Source: Pseudobdellovibrionaceae bacterium (GTDB lineage Bacteria; Bdellovibrionota; Bdellovibrionia; Bdellovibrionales; UBA1609). From it: DNA of 64,000 nucleotides. Position numbers and translations under genes: made by a program. Numbering within the stretch: position 1 is the first letter of the stretch; the number at the start of each line of letters is the position of its first letter. Below are positions 26,135 to 36,342 of this stretch, piece by piece. Below the pieces are notes generated by a model that saw nothing but the letters and a program-made list of their open reading frames with translations, was not told the DNA's origin and did no database searches. The stretch spans positions 1 through 64,000 of the forward strand of contig CP060220.1 in the NCBI GenBank assembly GCA_023898385.1. Direction: 5' to 3'.

Positions 26135-28849
26135 ATGAGCTTGTCAACAGAACCACAAAGCAGCCAGTCAAAGAAGAAAGTTCCCCAACAATCGGTCTAC
26201 TTTTTCTCTAAAGGAGAGACCGACGGCCACACGGGAATGCGCGATACCCTTGGCGGCAAGGGGGCCAATTTAGCGGAAATGACAAGCCTGGGTTTGCCGG
26301 TGCCTCCAGGGTTCACCATTTCCACAGATGTTTGCCAGGCCTTTTATGATAATGACGAGCACCTGCCCGATGAAGTTGTGGCGGCGGTGGAAAAGGCCTT
26401 GTCCCGAGTAGAAGGCGTGATGGGCAAACAGTTTGGTTCAGCTGAAAACCCATTGCTGGTGAGTGTTCGCTCTGGTGCGCGGGTGAGCATGCCCGGGATG
26501 ATGGACACCATTTTAAATCTGGGTCTTAATGATAAAACCGTGCAAGGCTTAGCTCAGGTTTCGGGCAACGAACGTTTTGCTTGGGACTCCTATCGAAGAT
26601 TTCTGCAAATGTATTCTGATGTGGTTATGGGCATGAATGGTTCGCTCTTAGAAGTGACCCTAGAAGATCTAAAATTTGATAAGGGATACAAGTCAGACAC
26701 AGAGCTGACTGTCGATGATTTAAAAAAATTAGTGGATCAATTTCGCAGACAAATTCTACAGGATACGGGTAAAGCCTTTCCTGAAAAACCCAAAGATCAA
26801 TTGTGGGGAGCCATTAAAGCCGTATTTAAAAGTTGGAACACGGCTCGAGCGGTAACATACAGAGAGCTGCACGGTTACCCTCACAATTGGGGAACGGCCG
26901 TGAATGTTCAGAGTATGGTCTTTGGAAATATGGGCGACGACTCGGCAACGGGTGTGGCGTTTACAAGAGACCCATCTACTGGCGAAAAAAAATTCTACGG
27001 AGAATTTTTGATCAATGCGCAGGGTGAAGATGTGGTGGCAGGAATTCGAACGCCCCAACCAATTACAAAATTAGATGGTGAAGCCTCAGGGCAAGTTTCA
27101 TTAGAGCAAGCGATGCCTGAAAGTTACAGCCAGCTTGTGGATGTGTACAAAAAACTAGAAACCCATTATCGAGACATGCAAGACATTGAGTTCACCATAG
27201 AACAGGGTCGGCTGTGGATGTTGCAGACACGCACGGGTAAACGAACAGCTCGTGCGGCCCTCAAGATTGCCTGTGACATGATTGATGAAAAGCTCATCAA
27301 CGAAGAAGAAGCACTGCTGCGAATAAATCCGAACAGTCTTGATCAGCTGCTCCATCCCACGCTCGATCCGAACGCCGAAAAAACGCTGTTAGGTAAAGGT
27401 CTGCCGGCAAGTCCGGGTGGAGCCACAGGAGAAGTGGTTTTTTCATCAGAGGCTGCTGTTGAGGCTGTGAACAAGGGTAAGAAAGTGATACTTGTTCGCG
27501 TTGAAACTTCGCCTGAAGATATTGAGGGTATGGTCAAAGCTCAAGGCGTGCTTACTAGTCGCGGAGGAATGACTTCTCACGCCGCTGTGGTGGCCAGAGG
27601 TATGGGCAAGTGTTGTGTGGCTGGCTGTGAGGAAGCCGATGTGGATTATCAAAAAGCCGAGCTGCGCATGCGTGGCTATGTGATCAAGCCCGGAGATATC
27701 ATCACTCTGGACGGCTCTACCGGAGAAGTGCTGCTCGGAGAAGTGAAGACGGTCGAGCCAAGACTTGATGAATACTTTGAGCGAGTGATGAAGCTTGCAG
27801 ACAAGTATCGAAATTTGGGTATTCGCACCAACGCGGACACGGCCAAAGACGCCACGGTGGCTCGAGAGTTTGGGGCCGAGGGCATTGGCTTGTGCCGTAC
27901 TGAGCATATGTTTTTTGCTCCAGAGCGCATCGATGTGGTTCGGCAAATGATTTTGGCTGAAAACAAAGAGCAACGGATATCGGCACTGGAAAAGCTGCTT
28001 CCCATGCAACGTGAAGACTTTGTGGCTTTGTTTAAAGCCATGTCGGGATTGCCAGTGACCATTCGACTTTTAGATCCGCCGTTACATGAATTTTTACCCC
28101 AAGACGAAAAAGACCTTTTGGATTTAGCCAATCGGTTGGGCATAGATCCTTCATCGCTTCGAACAAAAGTTCGAGCCTTACATGAATTTAATCCCATGTT
28201 AGGGCATCGGGGCTGTCGATTGGCGATCACTTATCCCGAAATCTATGAAATGCAAGCCCGTGCGATTGCTGAGGCCGCCGCCGAAATGGTGAACTCGGGT
28301 CAGAGTTTGACTCCTGAAATCATGATTCCGCTTGTGGGAATGGCCGGCGAGCTAGAGCAGCTTCGACAACGGGTGGAGCGCACAGTGAGCATGGTAAAAA
28401 ATGAACGCAACGTGCAATTTGATTATTTAGTGGGCACCATGATTGAGCTCCCGCGAGCGGCCGTGACAGCAGACAAAATTGCTGCATTTGCTGATTTTTT
28501 TAGTTTTGGAACAAACGACCTAACGCAGACCACGCTTGGGATTTCCCGTGATGACGCGGGGCGATTTTTGGGCAGCTATGTGAATGAAGGGCTGCTGCCG
28601 GCCGATCCATTTGCCAGTTTAGATCAAGAGGGCGTTGGATATTTAGTGCAAAAAGGTGTTGAATTAGGACGTAAAACAAAGCCTGATATTAAGTTAGGAA
28701 TTTGTGGAGAGCACGGTGGAGATCCAGCGAGCATTGAATTTTTCAATGGAGTGGGTCTCGACTATGTGAGTTGTTCGCCCTATCGAGTGCCTATAGCTCG
28801 TTTGGCGGCAGCTCGTGCGGCGATAATTCAACGAAAGGTCGAACATTGA
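26135..28849 (+). CDS. ppdK: pyruvate, phosphate dikinase
   Basis: 904 residues. N-terminal ATP-grasp domain (KGANLAEMTSLGLPVPPGFT), the phosphohistidine domain with GGMTSHAAVVARGMG at about 480, and a C-terminal PEP/pyruvate TIM barrel (GAEGIGLCRTEHMFF, FGTNDLTQTTLG). It interconverts pyruvate, ATP and Pi with PEP, AMP and PPi. GGAGG precedes the ATG. Its stop overlaps the smc start. Confidence 0.97.
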   Translation: MSLSTEPQSSQSKKKVPQQSVYFFSKGETDGHTGMRDTLGGKGANLAEMTSLGLPVPPGFTISTDVCQAFYDNDEHLPDEVVAAVEKALSRVEGVMGKQFGSAENPLLVSVRSGARVSMPGMMDTILNLGLNDKTVQGLAQVSGNERFAWDSYRRFLQMYSDVVMGMNGSLLEVTLEDLKFDKGYKSDTELTVDDLKKLVDQFRRQILQDTGKAFPEKPKDQLWGAIKAVFKSWNTARAVTYRELHGYPHNWGTAVNVQSMVFGNMGDDSATGVAFTRDPSTGEKKFYGEFLINAQGEDVVAGIRTPQPITKLDGEASGQVSLEQAMPESYSQLVDVYKKLETHYRDMQDIEFTIEQGRLWMLQTRTGKRTARAALKIACDMIDEKLINEEEALLRINPNSLDQLLHPTLDPNAEKTLLGKGLPASPGGATGEVVFSSEAAVEAVNKGKKVILVRVETSPEDIEGMVKAQGVLTSRGGMTSHAAVVARGMGKCCVAGCEEADVDYQKAELRMRGYVIKPGDIITLDGSTGEVLLGEVKTVEPRLDEYFERVMKLADKYRNLGIRTNADTAKDATVAREFGAEGIGLCRTEHMFFAPERIDVVRQMILAENKEQRISALEKLLPMQREDFVALFKAMSGLPVTIRLLDPPLHEFLPQDEKDLLDLANRLGIDPSSLRTKVRALHEFNPMLGHRGCRLAITYPEIYEMQARAIAEAAAEMVNSGQSLTPEIMIPLVGMAGELEQLRQRVERTVSMVKNERNVQFDYLVGTMIELPRAAVTADKIAAFADFFSFGTNDLTQTTLGISRDDAGRFLGSYVNEGLLPADPFASLDQEGVGYLVQKGVELGRKTKPDIKLGICGEHGGDPASIEFFNGVGLDYVSCSPYRVPIARLAAARAAIIQRKVEH

Positions 28850-31800
28850 GAATCAAAAAGCTGGAACTTTTTGGTTTTAAGTCGTTTAAGGACCGCACCG
28901 TGGTTCATTTTGATGCTGGCATCACTGGTATCGTTGGACCAAACGGATGTGGAAAATCCAATATTGTGGATGCTCTAGTTTGGGTGATGGGCGAAATGTC
29001 AGCCAAACACTTGCGGGGCTCATCCATGGAAGACGTTATCTTTGCGGGAGCCGAAGGCTATGCCCCCATGGGTATGGCCGAAGTGTCGCTGACCCTTGAG
29101 AATGACGGTGGCCCGTTTCCGGCAAAATATGCCAGACATTCTGAAATCATGGTCACTCGGCGGCTGAACCGCTCGGGCGAGTCAGAGTATCAGATTAATA
29201 AAGAACCCGCTCGCCTTCGTGATATTCAAGAAATTTTCATGGATACCGGCGCCGGCTCAAAGGGATTTTCCATTATTGAGCAAGGGGCTATCGGTAAGAT
29301 CATTACGGCTAAGCCAGAAGAGCGGCGCGTGTTGATTGAAGAAGCTGCTGGAATCACCAAGTTTAAAGTGAGAAAGCGTGAATCACAGCGAAAGCTCACG
29401 TCAACAGATCAAAACCTAGTGCGTCTGCAAGATATTATTGGTGAGCAAAAGCGCCAGCTAGACAGTTTGCAAAGGCAAGCGCAGCGGGCGGAACGATATC
29501 GAAAAATTAAAGACGAGCTTAAAGAAAAAGAGCTTTGGGTCAGTTCAAAAAAATATCTTTCTCTTCACGCTGAAACGAGCGAGGCTCAAAGTATTTTTAC
29601 GGAAGCCAAAGAGCAAGAAGCCAGCATGTCGGCTGAAATCAGCCAGATCGAATCAGAGCTTGAGCAATTAAAGCTTAACGTTTCTGAGCGTGAGTCTGAG
29701 GTTCAACAGGGGCAGTCAGAAAACCAAGTTGTTCAAGATAAAGTGAAAAATCTTGAAAGCGAAATCCGAGAGTTGCAGTTTGAAATTGAGCAAGCCCGTC
29801 GTAACAAAGAAATGACCGGCAACATCCTTGAGCAATATACAGTACGTCGTGAAGCTCTTGAAAAAGACCAAAAAGACTTGAGCGAAAGGCAGCAGGCCGC
29901 GGCCAGCAAAGCCGGGCAATTAGAACAAGAGTTTAGTGAGAAGCGTGAACGGTTTGCGGAGGTGCAATCACGTATTCAATCTGCCGATGATGAGTTAACT
30001 GAAAAGCGTCGAGAGATGTTGGCCGTGAGTCAAAGTGAATCTCATATGGAGGCAAAGCTTTCAGGCCAAGAAGCTCAATTGGCAGATCTTTCAGAGCGGT
30101 ATGAACAGTCTCGCGCCATTGAACTCGAGCTTACAGAAAAGAAAACAGAGTTTGAACAGCGGCGTAATAAAATTTTTGGTGAACTCGAAAAAGAGCGACA
30201 GCTGCAATTTGACATAGTCCGCGACGTAGAGAATCTCACCGCTAACGTGGAGTCCCTTGGATCACAAGTGACAACTAAGCAAGATGAAGTGGCGCGTTTT
30301 AAAGATGAGCTCAATGAAGTGGCGAGCCGTTTGTACGGTCTTGAAAACTTGCGAGACAACTTTGAAGGTTTTCAAGAGGGCGTTAAATCTGTGATGTTGT
30401 GGCAGCGACAAAAAATGGAAGCCGTGCAACTGCAAGGCGGACAACCGGTTGTGGAGTATCGGCCCGTCGCAGAGGTTGTGGAAGTTCCCGCTGAATATGA
30501 GTTGGCCATGGAAGCCGCCCTCGGAAATCGCCTACAAATGTTACTCAGCTCAGATGCTGACGCGGCAGTATCTGGTGTGGACTATTTAAAAGAACAAAAA
30601 AATGGTCGGTCGAGCTTTTTTGCTGGGGCCGAAAGCAATGCGGTGTCATCCTCAGAGACACAACAAAGCGAGCTCAAGGGTGAATCCGGTGTTCAAGCCA
30701 TGCTCTCTGATGTGGTGCGTGTGCCAGAGGGCCACGAACGACAGGTGGCGCAAATCATTAAAGATATCGTCATTGTTGACTCTATTCGTACGGCACTGGC
30801 GTTGCGTCCCAACTATTCGGGAAAAACATTTGTGACCGTTGATGGTGACACACTGTCTGAAGATGGCGTGCTAACGGGTGGGGCGTCAGAGAACGCTGAC
30901 TCCGGAATGTTAAAACGGCGTCGTGAGATTAAAGAGCTTTCGCAAAAACGAGAAGAGGCGGCCGGAAAGTTATCCTTAGCCCAAGCGTCTTTGCAAAAAC
31001 TGGAGAAGCAACATAAAGCTTTGGCCGAGCAGCTTGAGACAGCGAAAAAACAAAGCAGTGAAAAAGAAATTCTTATTACAGGATTGAAAAAAGACTTCGA
31101 ACGGGCTGAGAACGAATTAAATAATGCACAAACTGCATTGAATCGCCAGCAAGAAGAGGTCAGTCGACATGACAGCCAGCTTCAGGTTTTAAATGAAAAG
31201 ATTGTTGAGCTGCGCGAAACTCTGCTTGAAGTGAAAGAGAAAAAGCAGGGTCTTGAACGGTCTGTGGAGGCGCTGACTGAAGAGTTGCGGCAAATTCGTC
31301 AAGGCATAGACGAAAAGCAACAAGAAGTGACACGGCTTCAGGTCGAATCCGCTTCTCGTCGTCAAGAGGCCGAAGGGTTAAGGCACCAGTTGGAGATGGT
31401 GACGAAGTCTTTAAATGAGGTCGAGACGCAGTTGGGAGAGATGTCAGAAGAGTCTCAACGCAATACAGAATCGCTGTCGTCAAATCAAATCATCATAGAA
31501 CGTTCAAAAGTCGATCTTGAAAGCCTTATTCGCCAAGCCAAAGAGCAAGAGAAAAAACTAGCTCAGGCTAAAGATGCTTACGAGCAGGCAGTGGCTCACC
31601 TCCGGCGCCGAGAAGAGCAAGTGGGTTCTTCTTTGCGCGGAATCAACGAGTACCGAAGTCGCATGAGTGAAGCTGAGCTCAAGCTAGAGCAGCTGCGCAT
31701 GAAAGAGCAGTATTTGTTGGATCAAATCAACGAACGATACATGTTGGACCTTCGCGAAGTGGCGCCTCAGTATAAAGATCAAGAGGGCGACATAGCGGCC

Positions 31801-32460
31801 ACAGAAGCTGAGCTGAGTGACTTGCGTGGTAAGTTGAGCCGAATTGGAGAAGTGAATCTCTCAGCCATTGAAGAGTACGATGATCTTGTGCAGCGCTATG
31901 AGTTTCTCAGCCAGCAACATAAAGATCTCATGGAGGCCAAGGAGCAATTGCGTAAAGTCATTGATCGAATCAATCGCATTTGTTCTCGGCGGTTCAAAGA
32001 GACCTTTGAACAGGTCAATGAGCGGTTTACAAAAGTCTTCCCCGTTCTGTTTGGCGGTGGAGAGGCTCGCCTGATCCTTGTGGAAGATGAGCTCAAAGGG
32101 GAGATGGGGATCGATATTGTTTCTCGGCCTCCTGGTAAAAAATTACAGAATGTGAGTCTTTTGTCCGGTGGTGAGAAAGCATTGACCGCTGTGTCCTTGA
32201 TTTTCGCCATCTTCCTCGTTAAACCGTCGCCATACTGTCTACTGGACGAGGTGGACGCTCCGCTTGATGATGCCAACGTGTTCCGCTTCAATGATTTGGT
32301 GAAAGAAATGTCAAAACGAAGCCAAATTATTGTTGTGACCCACAACAAACACACGATGAGAGTGAACAACAAGCTCTTCGGTGTGACCATGCAAGAAAAG
32401 GGCGTATCCAAACTTGTCTCAGTCAGTCTAGCTGAAGCTGTAAAAGTAGCTGAAGCGTAA
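28846..32460 (+). CDS. smc: chromosome segregation ATPase SMC
   Basis: 1204 residues. Walker A IVGPNGCGKSNIVDAL at about 26-41, long coiled coils, a hinge at about 520-660, signature LSGGEKALTAVSLIF and Walker B CLLDEVDAPLDDAN at the C-terminus. It organises and segregates the chromosome with ScpAB. The TTG at 28846 is chosen because it starts the conserved RIKKLELFGFKSF; it overlaps the ppdK TGA, and AAAGG lies upstream. Confidence 0.97.
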   Translation: MRIKKLELFGFKSFKDRTVVHFDAGITGIVGPNGCGKSNIVDALVWVMGEMSAKHLRGSSMEDVIFAGAEGYAPMGMAEVSLTLENDGGPFPAKYARHSEIMVTRRLNRSGESEYQINKEPARLRDIQEIFMDTGAGSKGFSIIEQGAIGKIITAKPEERRVLIEEAAGITKFKVRKRESQRKLTSTDQNLVRLQDIIGEQKRQLDSLQRQAQRAERYRKIKDELKEKELWVSSKKYLSLHAETSEAQSIFTEAKEQEASMSAEISQIESELEQLKLNVSERESEVQQGQSENQVVQDKVKNLESEIRELQFEIEQARRNKEMTGNILEQYTVRREALEKDQKDLSERQQAAASKAGQLEQEFSEKRERFAEVQSRIQSADDELTEKRREMLAVSQSESHMEAKLSGQEAQLADLSERYEQSRAIELELTEKKTEFEQRRNKIFGELEKERQLQFDIVRDVENLTANVESLGSQVTTKQDEVARFKDELNEVASRLYGLENLRDNFEGFQEGVKSVMLWQRQKMEAVQLQGGQPVVEYRPVAEVVEVPAEYELAMEAALGNRLQMLLSSDADAAVSGVDYLKEQKNGRSSFFAGAESNAVSSSETQQSELKGESGVQAMLSDVVRVPEGHERQVAQIIKDIVIVDSIRTALALRPNYSGKTFVTVDGDTLSEDGVLTGGASENADSGMLKRRREIKELSQKREEAAGKLSLAQASLQKLEKQHKALAEQLETAKKQSSEKEILITGLKKDFERAENELNNAQTALNRQQEEVSRHDSQLQVLNEKIVELRETLLEVKEKKQGLERSVEALTEELRQIRQGIDEKQQEVTRLQVESASRRQEAEGLRHQLEMVTKSLNEVETQLGEMSEESQRNTESLSSNQIIIERSKVDLESLIRQAKEQEKKLAQAKDAYEQAVAHLRRREEQVGSSLRGINEYRSRMSEAELKLEQLRMKEQYLLDQINERYMLDLREVAPQYKDQEGDIAATEAELSDLRGKLSRIGEVNLSAIEEYDDLVQRYEFLSQQHKDLMEAKEQLRKVIDRINRICSRRFKETFEQVNERFTKVFPVLFGGGEARLILVEDELKGEMGIDIVSRPPGKKLQNVSLLSGGEKALTAVSLIFAIFLVKPSPYCLLDEVDAPLDDANVFRFNDLVKEMSKRSQIIVVTHNKHTMRVNNKLFGVTMQEKGVSKLVSVSLAEAVKVAEA

Positions 32461-32730
32461 CAGGCGTTAAAATAAAAAAAACGTCTCTGTATCCGTAGGT
32501 GGGTGCTTGAAAAGTTAAAGGCGCTTTGCCCAATAGGTTTCGTTTTGTCTTTGGTAGATTCGGGTTGTTAACCTGTTTTTGTGAAGACGGAATGATTCAA
32601 GGGAAGGTAACTTTCTCATCAAAAGCTTCCTCAGTCGGTATGTGTAAAACCAAGTAGGGCCATCGTACTTAGTTCGAAGCGGTGTGGTGGTTCAAAGATA
32701 TGGGCTTCGTAAAGAATTGTTGGAACAGTT
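32461..32730. other. intergenic region upstream of ftsY
   Basis: 270 bases with no supported ORF. No strong terminator or recognised RNA was seen; a promoter for ftsY probably lies here. Confidence 0.4.
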
Positions 32731-33987
32731 ATGGATGAAAATACTCAAGTTGTCTTATTTGTTGTGATCTTTGTTTTTGGGATGCTAGCCACAGCTGTTT
32801 ATTACTTTGCTCGATATTATTTTCGCACCCATGATAAGGACCAAGAGGTGGTGCCAAAGCTGCGAGAAGAAGCGCCGGCGCTGCAAAAAGATTTGGTTCG
32901 TGAAACCGCCACTTTAGAGTTGGTTAAAGAAGAAAAACACACCGCCGAAGACCGTGTTGAACCCAAAGCACCCATCGCAGAATCTGCTCCCGTAAAGCCC
33001 CTAGAAAAACCGCGTGAAGAAAAACCGGCACCCGTAAAAGATCTGCGCTCCGCACTGGCAAATACTCGATCAAGTATGTTCGGTCGATTTAAAGAAGCCC
33101 TACTCAATAAGCCCCGGTTGTCAGAGGATGATTTTGAGTACCTAGAAGAGGTTCTTTATACCAGTGATCTGGGGCCGCACACGGTGCAGAGATTGGTAGA
33201 AGCCATTGGAAATCGGCTTTCTGCTGAAGATCGCGCGGATCTTGAAAAAGTAAGGCTGGCGCTAAAAAATGAAATGCTGACCATTTTCTCCGAATTAAAT
33301 GAAGAGCATGCGGGTGATCCTGAATTTAAAGAAATGGACGCCGTCGATAAGTTCATCAAGCAATCAGCGGTTAAGCATAAACCGCTGGTTTGGATGGTGG
33401 TGGGAGTTAATGGGGCTGGAAAGACCACTTCAATAGGCAAACTGGCAAGCCGCGCTCAAAGCATTGGGCTAAAAACTTTGGTGGTGGCCGGAGACACTTT
33501 TAGAGCCGCCGCTGAAGACCAGTTAAAGATTTGGAGCGAGCGGGCCGGTGCAGATACATTTAGCCCTGAAGGAGTCAAAGACCCCAGCGCGGTGGTGTTT
33601 GATGGCTTAGCCATGGCAAAGTCCAAAGACTATGATTTTGTGATTATCGATACGGCGGGGCGGCTGCACACACAGACTAACTTGATGGAAGAACTAAAAA
33701 AAATGAAGCGGGTAATGGAAAAAGTCGCAGAGGGTACGCCGCATGAAGTGATGTTGGTTCTTGATGCTAATTCAGGACAAAATGCGATGGTACAAGCCAA
33801 AACATTTAGCGAAGCCCTCGACGTCACCGGTGTGGTGCTCACAAAGCTTGACGGTACAGCTAAAGGCGGTGTGGCCGTGGGGTTAGCCTATGAGTTGGGA
33901 TTGCCCATCCGACTTATTGGAGTGGGCGAGGGCGTAGAAGATCTTCGGCCCTTTCATCACCAAGAGTTTGTAGATTCGATTATCTAA
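32731..33987 (+). CDS. ftsY: signal recognition particle receptor FtsY
   Basis: 418 residues. An N-terminal membrane segment (VVLFVVIFVFGMLATAVYYF, about 7-27), a charged linker rich in E, K and P, then the NG domain with GVNGAGKTTSIGKLA, DTFRAAA, IIDTAGRL and TKLDGTAKGG. It docks ribosome-SRP complexes at the membrane. A true N-terminal membrane anchor is less usual than the amphipathic helix of E. coli FtsY. Confidence 0.96.
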   Translation: MDENTQVVLFVVIFVFGMLATAVYYFARYYFRTHDKDQEVVPKLREEAPALQKDLVRETATLELVKEEKHTAEDRVEPKAPIAESAPVKPLEKPREEKPAPVKDLRSALANTRSSMFGRFKEALLNKPRLSEDDFEYLEEVLYTSDLGPHTVQRLVEAIGNRLSAEDRADLEKVRLALKNEMLTIFSELNEEHAGDPEFKEMDAVDKFIKQSAVKHKPLVWMVVGVNGAGKTTSIGKLASRAQSIGLKTLVVAGDTFRAAAEDQLKIWSERAGADTFSPEGVKDPSAVVFDGLAMAKSKDYDFVIIDTAGRLHTQTNLMEELKKMKRVMEKVAEGTPHEVMLVLDANSGQNAMVQAKTFSEALDVTGVVLTKLDGTAKGGVAVGLAYELGLPIRLIGVGEGVEDLRPFHHQEFVDSII

Positions 33988-33988
33988 A

Positions 33989-34170
33989 GGTACCCGGTTC
34001 AATTTTGATTTGCAGTGCGTTGACTTTGGTATTCTTAGCCCCGTTGAATTCACACGGCCAGTTCCACATTATCGTTGCCTCACAAATAAAACACTCGTGA
34101 CCTCATGTCCCTCCACCAACTCGAATAGGCACCCACGATAGATGATCGAGCTTAAATTTAACCGGGTGCC
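33989..34170. repeat. imperfect inverted repeat bounding the ftsY-lipoprotein gap
   Basis: GGTACCCGGTT at 33989-33999 is mirrored by AACCGGGTGCC at 34160-34170 (10 of 11 pairs). It may be a small non-autonomous element or a long-range terminator between the convergent genes. No target duplication was found. Confidence 0.35.
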
Positions 34171-34184
34171 GTGAATAGACCGCG

Positions 34185-36116
34185 TCATGAGGCGGGGATT
34201 GGAATGTTTAGATACTCCCAAATCTCATCAATAAAGAAATCAGCTTTAATTCGTACACTGGACTCATCGTCACTTAGGTCAATACTTTGAATTTGCATTT
34301 CGTTGTGAAGGCTGCGACCGGTCAACTCTTGAAGCCCTGTGCCGTCTACATTTCTGATATACACTTGATCGCTGACACCATCGACATTTCGCACAACAAA
34401 TACAACTCGACCATCGCTTAAGACCACATATCTAAAAACTTCACCTCCATTTAGCACACCCGCACTGAGGTCAATCGCCCCACTGCCATCGGCTTTTGCA
34501 AAAAACAGCTGTTCGTTTTGATCAATTTCAACATCTGCAACGTATAGAAAACCCGTGCCGTCGTTCAGCCACATAAACTGCGATACTGATGTATAGGCAA
34601 AGTGATTCAAAGATGCCTTTAAAGAGCCTGGCGTGCCATAGTCGGTCACAAACACCTCTTGAGGGCCTGAACCATCCCGAGCCACATAGGCAATCTTACT
34701 CCCACCATCTCCAGAATATATAGAAGTCAAGTTAGGGCTGGCTAAATTCGACACCTGCGAAATCGACTCGAATACACCCACAGTAAACGTGTAAGCTTGG
34801 AGCCCCACTTTCAGAATCGGATAAGTCTCATGAAACTCTAAATACCCGTTGGCATCTAAGGACGTAGGATTCAGCCGCACCAAACTATTGGCCACACCGA
34901 CTTGAGCTGTATAAAGGTCTTCGCGATTAATAAGTTCAAAGTCTGATAAAAAAACGACTTGCGATGAATCAGACGTAAAGGAAATATTCTCAATTGAATT
35001 TCCGTTGCCGCCACTCATACTCAGGTTCGTAAGGTTATTACCATCGAGGTCAATGGAAAATAGGTCGTAAAAAGAACTATCATCACAAAATATCAAGGTC
35101 TGGCTGTTGGGCGTGATCGCAAAATGCCTCTCGTATATTTGCGCAGTGGACGTCGCTAACTCTATGGAGCTGGCGCCTGTCCCTATGGCAGACGAGTAAA
35201 TTTTGAAAGACCCAGAACTATAGTATTGGTAGACCACCTTTTGGCTGTTGGGTGAAATCTTGAATTCAGAAACACGGCTATTGTTGGACGGAGCCGGGCT
35301 CAGCAACACAGGGCCTGTACTTAGATCGGTTGGCTGACTGTAAAGCCGGTTCTCTGATGTGGCGTCGATATCAGCCTCGTAAACGACGTGGGTGCCATCT
35401 CCACTTAACTCAATCCTATTGAAAAACACTTCATCCTCATTGGCCAAATGCCCCTCAAGATCTGTAAGTTGTCCTGTTGCCGCGTCTAAGAGGTGCATAT
35501 TGGAGTCGCTATATGAGGGCCCCAACTTCGCTATGACAAATGATCCATGGGAAATATGACTGAACACATTGATGTAGTCCCAGCTGCCAACCACGGTAGC
35601 TTGTCCGGTGCTCTTGTTAACTGTCACCAACTCTTTAGGACCGCTTTGGTCAATATTCATAGCCAATACAATATAGTCATCCAGTTCACCTTCCACAACG
35701 CCGCCGCCATACCATTCCGATGGTACCCCACTCCAAGAAGTTGCCGGGTCAGTGAAAACGGTAAGGCTAGCCACTACTCCGCGACTATCTGTGACGAGTA
35801 TCTCCGAAGTGCCTAGGCGATCACCGGCGATAAACTCCAATGATGATTCATCCACACTCCCTGGTCCCGAAATCACCTGGAAGCTGTACGGCGGCACTCC
35901 TCCAACCACATCGAGGTTAAGTCGCTGGCCTGGATGCAGACTGTTTGTCACGGTTGTAAAGATAAGGGCATCACTGCCGGCAACAACTCGCCCATGAAGT
36001 CGATTGTCTCCGAGCTGACAAGAAACAAGAGTAATTGTTTGCAGCACCAAAAAGACCAGCAAAAGTCCTCGGTAAGGCGAAATAAAAATGATTGGATCCT
36101 TGATCCGAGATGGCAT
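34185..36116 (-). CDS. lipoprotein with TolB/PD40-like beta-propeller repeats
   Basis: 643 residues from MPSRIKDPIIF. Signal peptide with lipobox LVSC and Cys33, then CQLGDNRLHG, an Ig-like N-terminal domain (about 50-130) and repeated PD40 blades such as ISPNSQKVVYQYYSSGSFKI, ITPNSQTLIF and SDGRVVFVVR. Probably surface or periplasmic; partners unknown. The start at 36116 is chosen for GGAGGT close upstream. It shares the post-Cys motif with three other lipoproteins in the window. Confidence 0.85.
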   Translation of the reverse strand: MPSRIKDPIIFISPYRGLLLVFLVLQTITLVSCQLGDNRLHGRVVAGSDALIFTTVTNSLHPGQRLNLDVVGGVPPYSFQVISGPGSVDESSLEFIAGDRLGTSEILVTDSRGVVASLTVFTDPATSWSGVPSEWYGGGVVEGELDDYIVLAMNIDQSGPKELVTVNKSTGQATVVGSWDYINVFSHISHGSFVIAKLGPSYSDSNMHLLDAATGQLTDLEGHLANEDEVFFNRIELSGDGTHVVYEADIDATSENRLYSQPTDLSTGPVLLSPAPSNNSRVSEFKISPNSQKVVYQYYSSGSFKIYSSAIGTGASSIELATSTAQIYERHFAITPNSQTLIFCDDSSFYDLFSIDLDGNNLTNLSMSGGNGNSIENISFTSDSSQVVFLSDFELINREDLYTAQVGVANSLVRLNPTSLDANGYLEFHETYPILKVGLQAYTFTVGVFESISQVSNLASPNLTSIYSGDGGSKIAYVARDGSGPQEVFVTDYGTPGSLKASLNHFAYTSVSQFMWLNDGTGFLYVADVEIDQNEQLFFAKADGSGAIDLSAGVLNGGEVFRYVVLSDGRVVFVVRNVDGVSDQVYIRNVDGTGLQELTGRSLHNEMQIQSIDLSDDESSVRIKADFFIDEIWEYLNIPIPAS

Positions 36117-36145
36117 GACTACCTCCATCAGCCAGTACAAGACTC

Positions 36146-36173
36146 GTATCGGCAGCCTAGTCAAAAGACTTAA
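36146..36173 (-). promoter_or_regulatory. candidate sigma-28 promoter for the propeller lipoprotein
   Basis: Minus strand: TTAAG, 15 bases, GCCGATAC. Seven of eight -10 positions match the FliA consensus, with ideal spacing. It lies about 30 bases upstream of the start codon, the best such site in the window. Confidence 0.65.
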
Positions 36174-36199
36174 GCTAAAAAATGGAGTATATGCGGGCT

Positions 36200-36229
36200 T
36201 CGGCGAACGAATTGTCGGCGAACGAATTG
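36200..36229. repeat. tandem 15-bp duplication
   Basis: TCGGCGAACGAATTG occurs twice in a row. It lies upstream of the propeller lipoprotein promoter and could be an operator or replication slippage. Confidence 0.6.
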
Positions 36230-36312
36230 CCTCAAAATGAGAGTTACTAGTTGTTTTAAGGGGTTACCGTCGGCAATTTGGTATTGTTTGTCTCAGTTAC
36301 CTCAAGCATAGT

Positions 36313-36341
36313 TAGGCGGGTCGCTTTCACGACACCGCCTA
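36313..36341 (-). terminator. GC-rich hairpin after the M48 gene
   Basis: TAGGCGG and CCGCCTA pair, with TCG/CGA inside, directly after the stop of the minus-strand M48 gene. There is no T tract, so it may only be an RNA-stabilising hairpin. Confidence 0.4.
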
Positions 36342-36342
36342 G

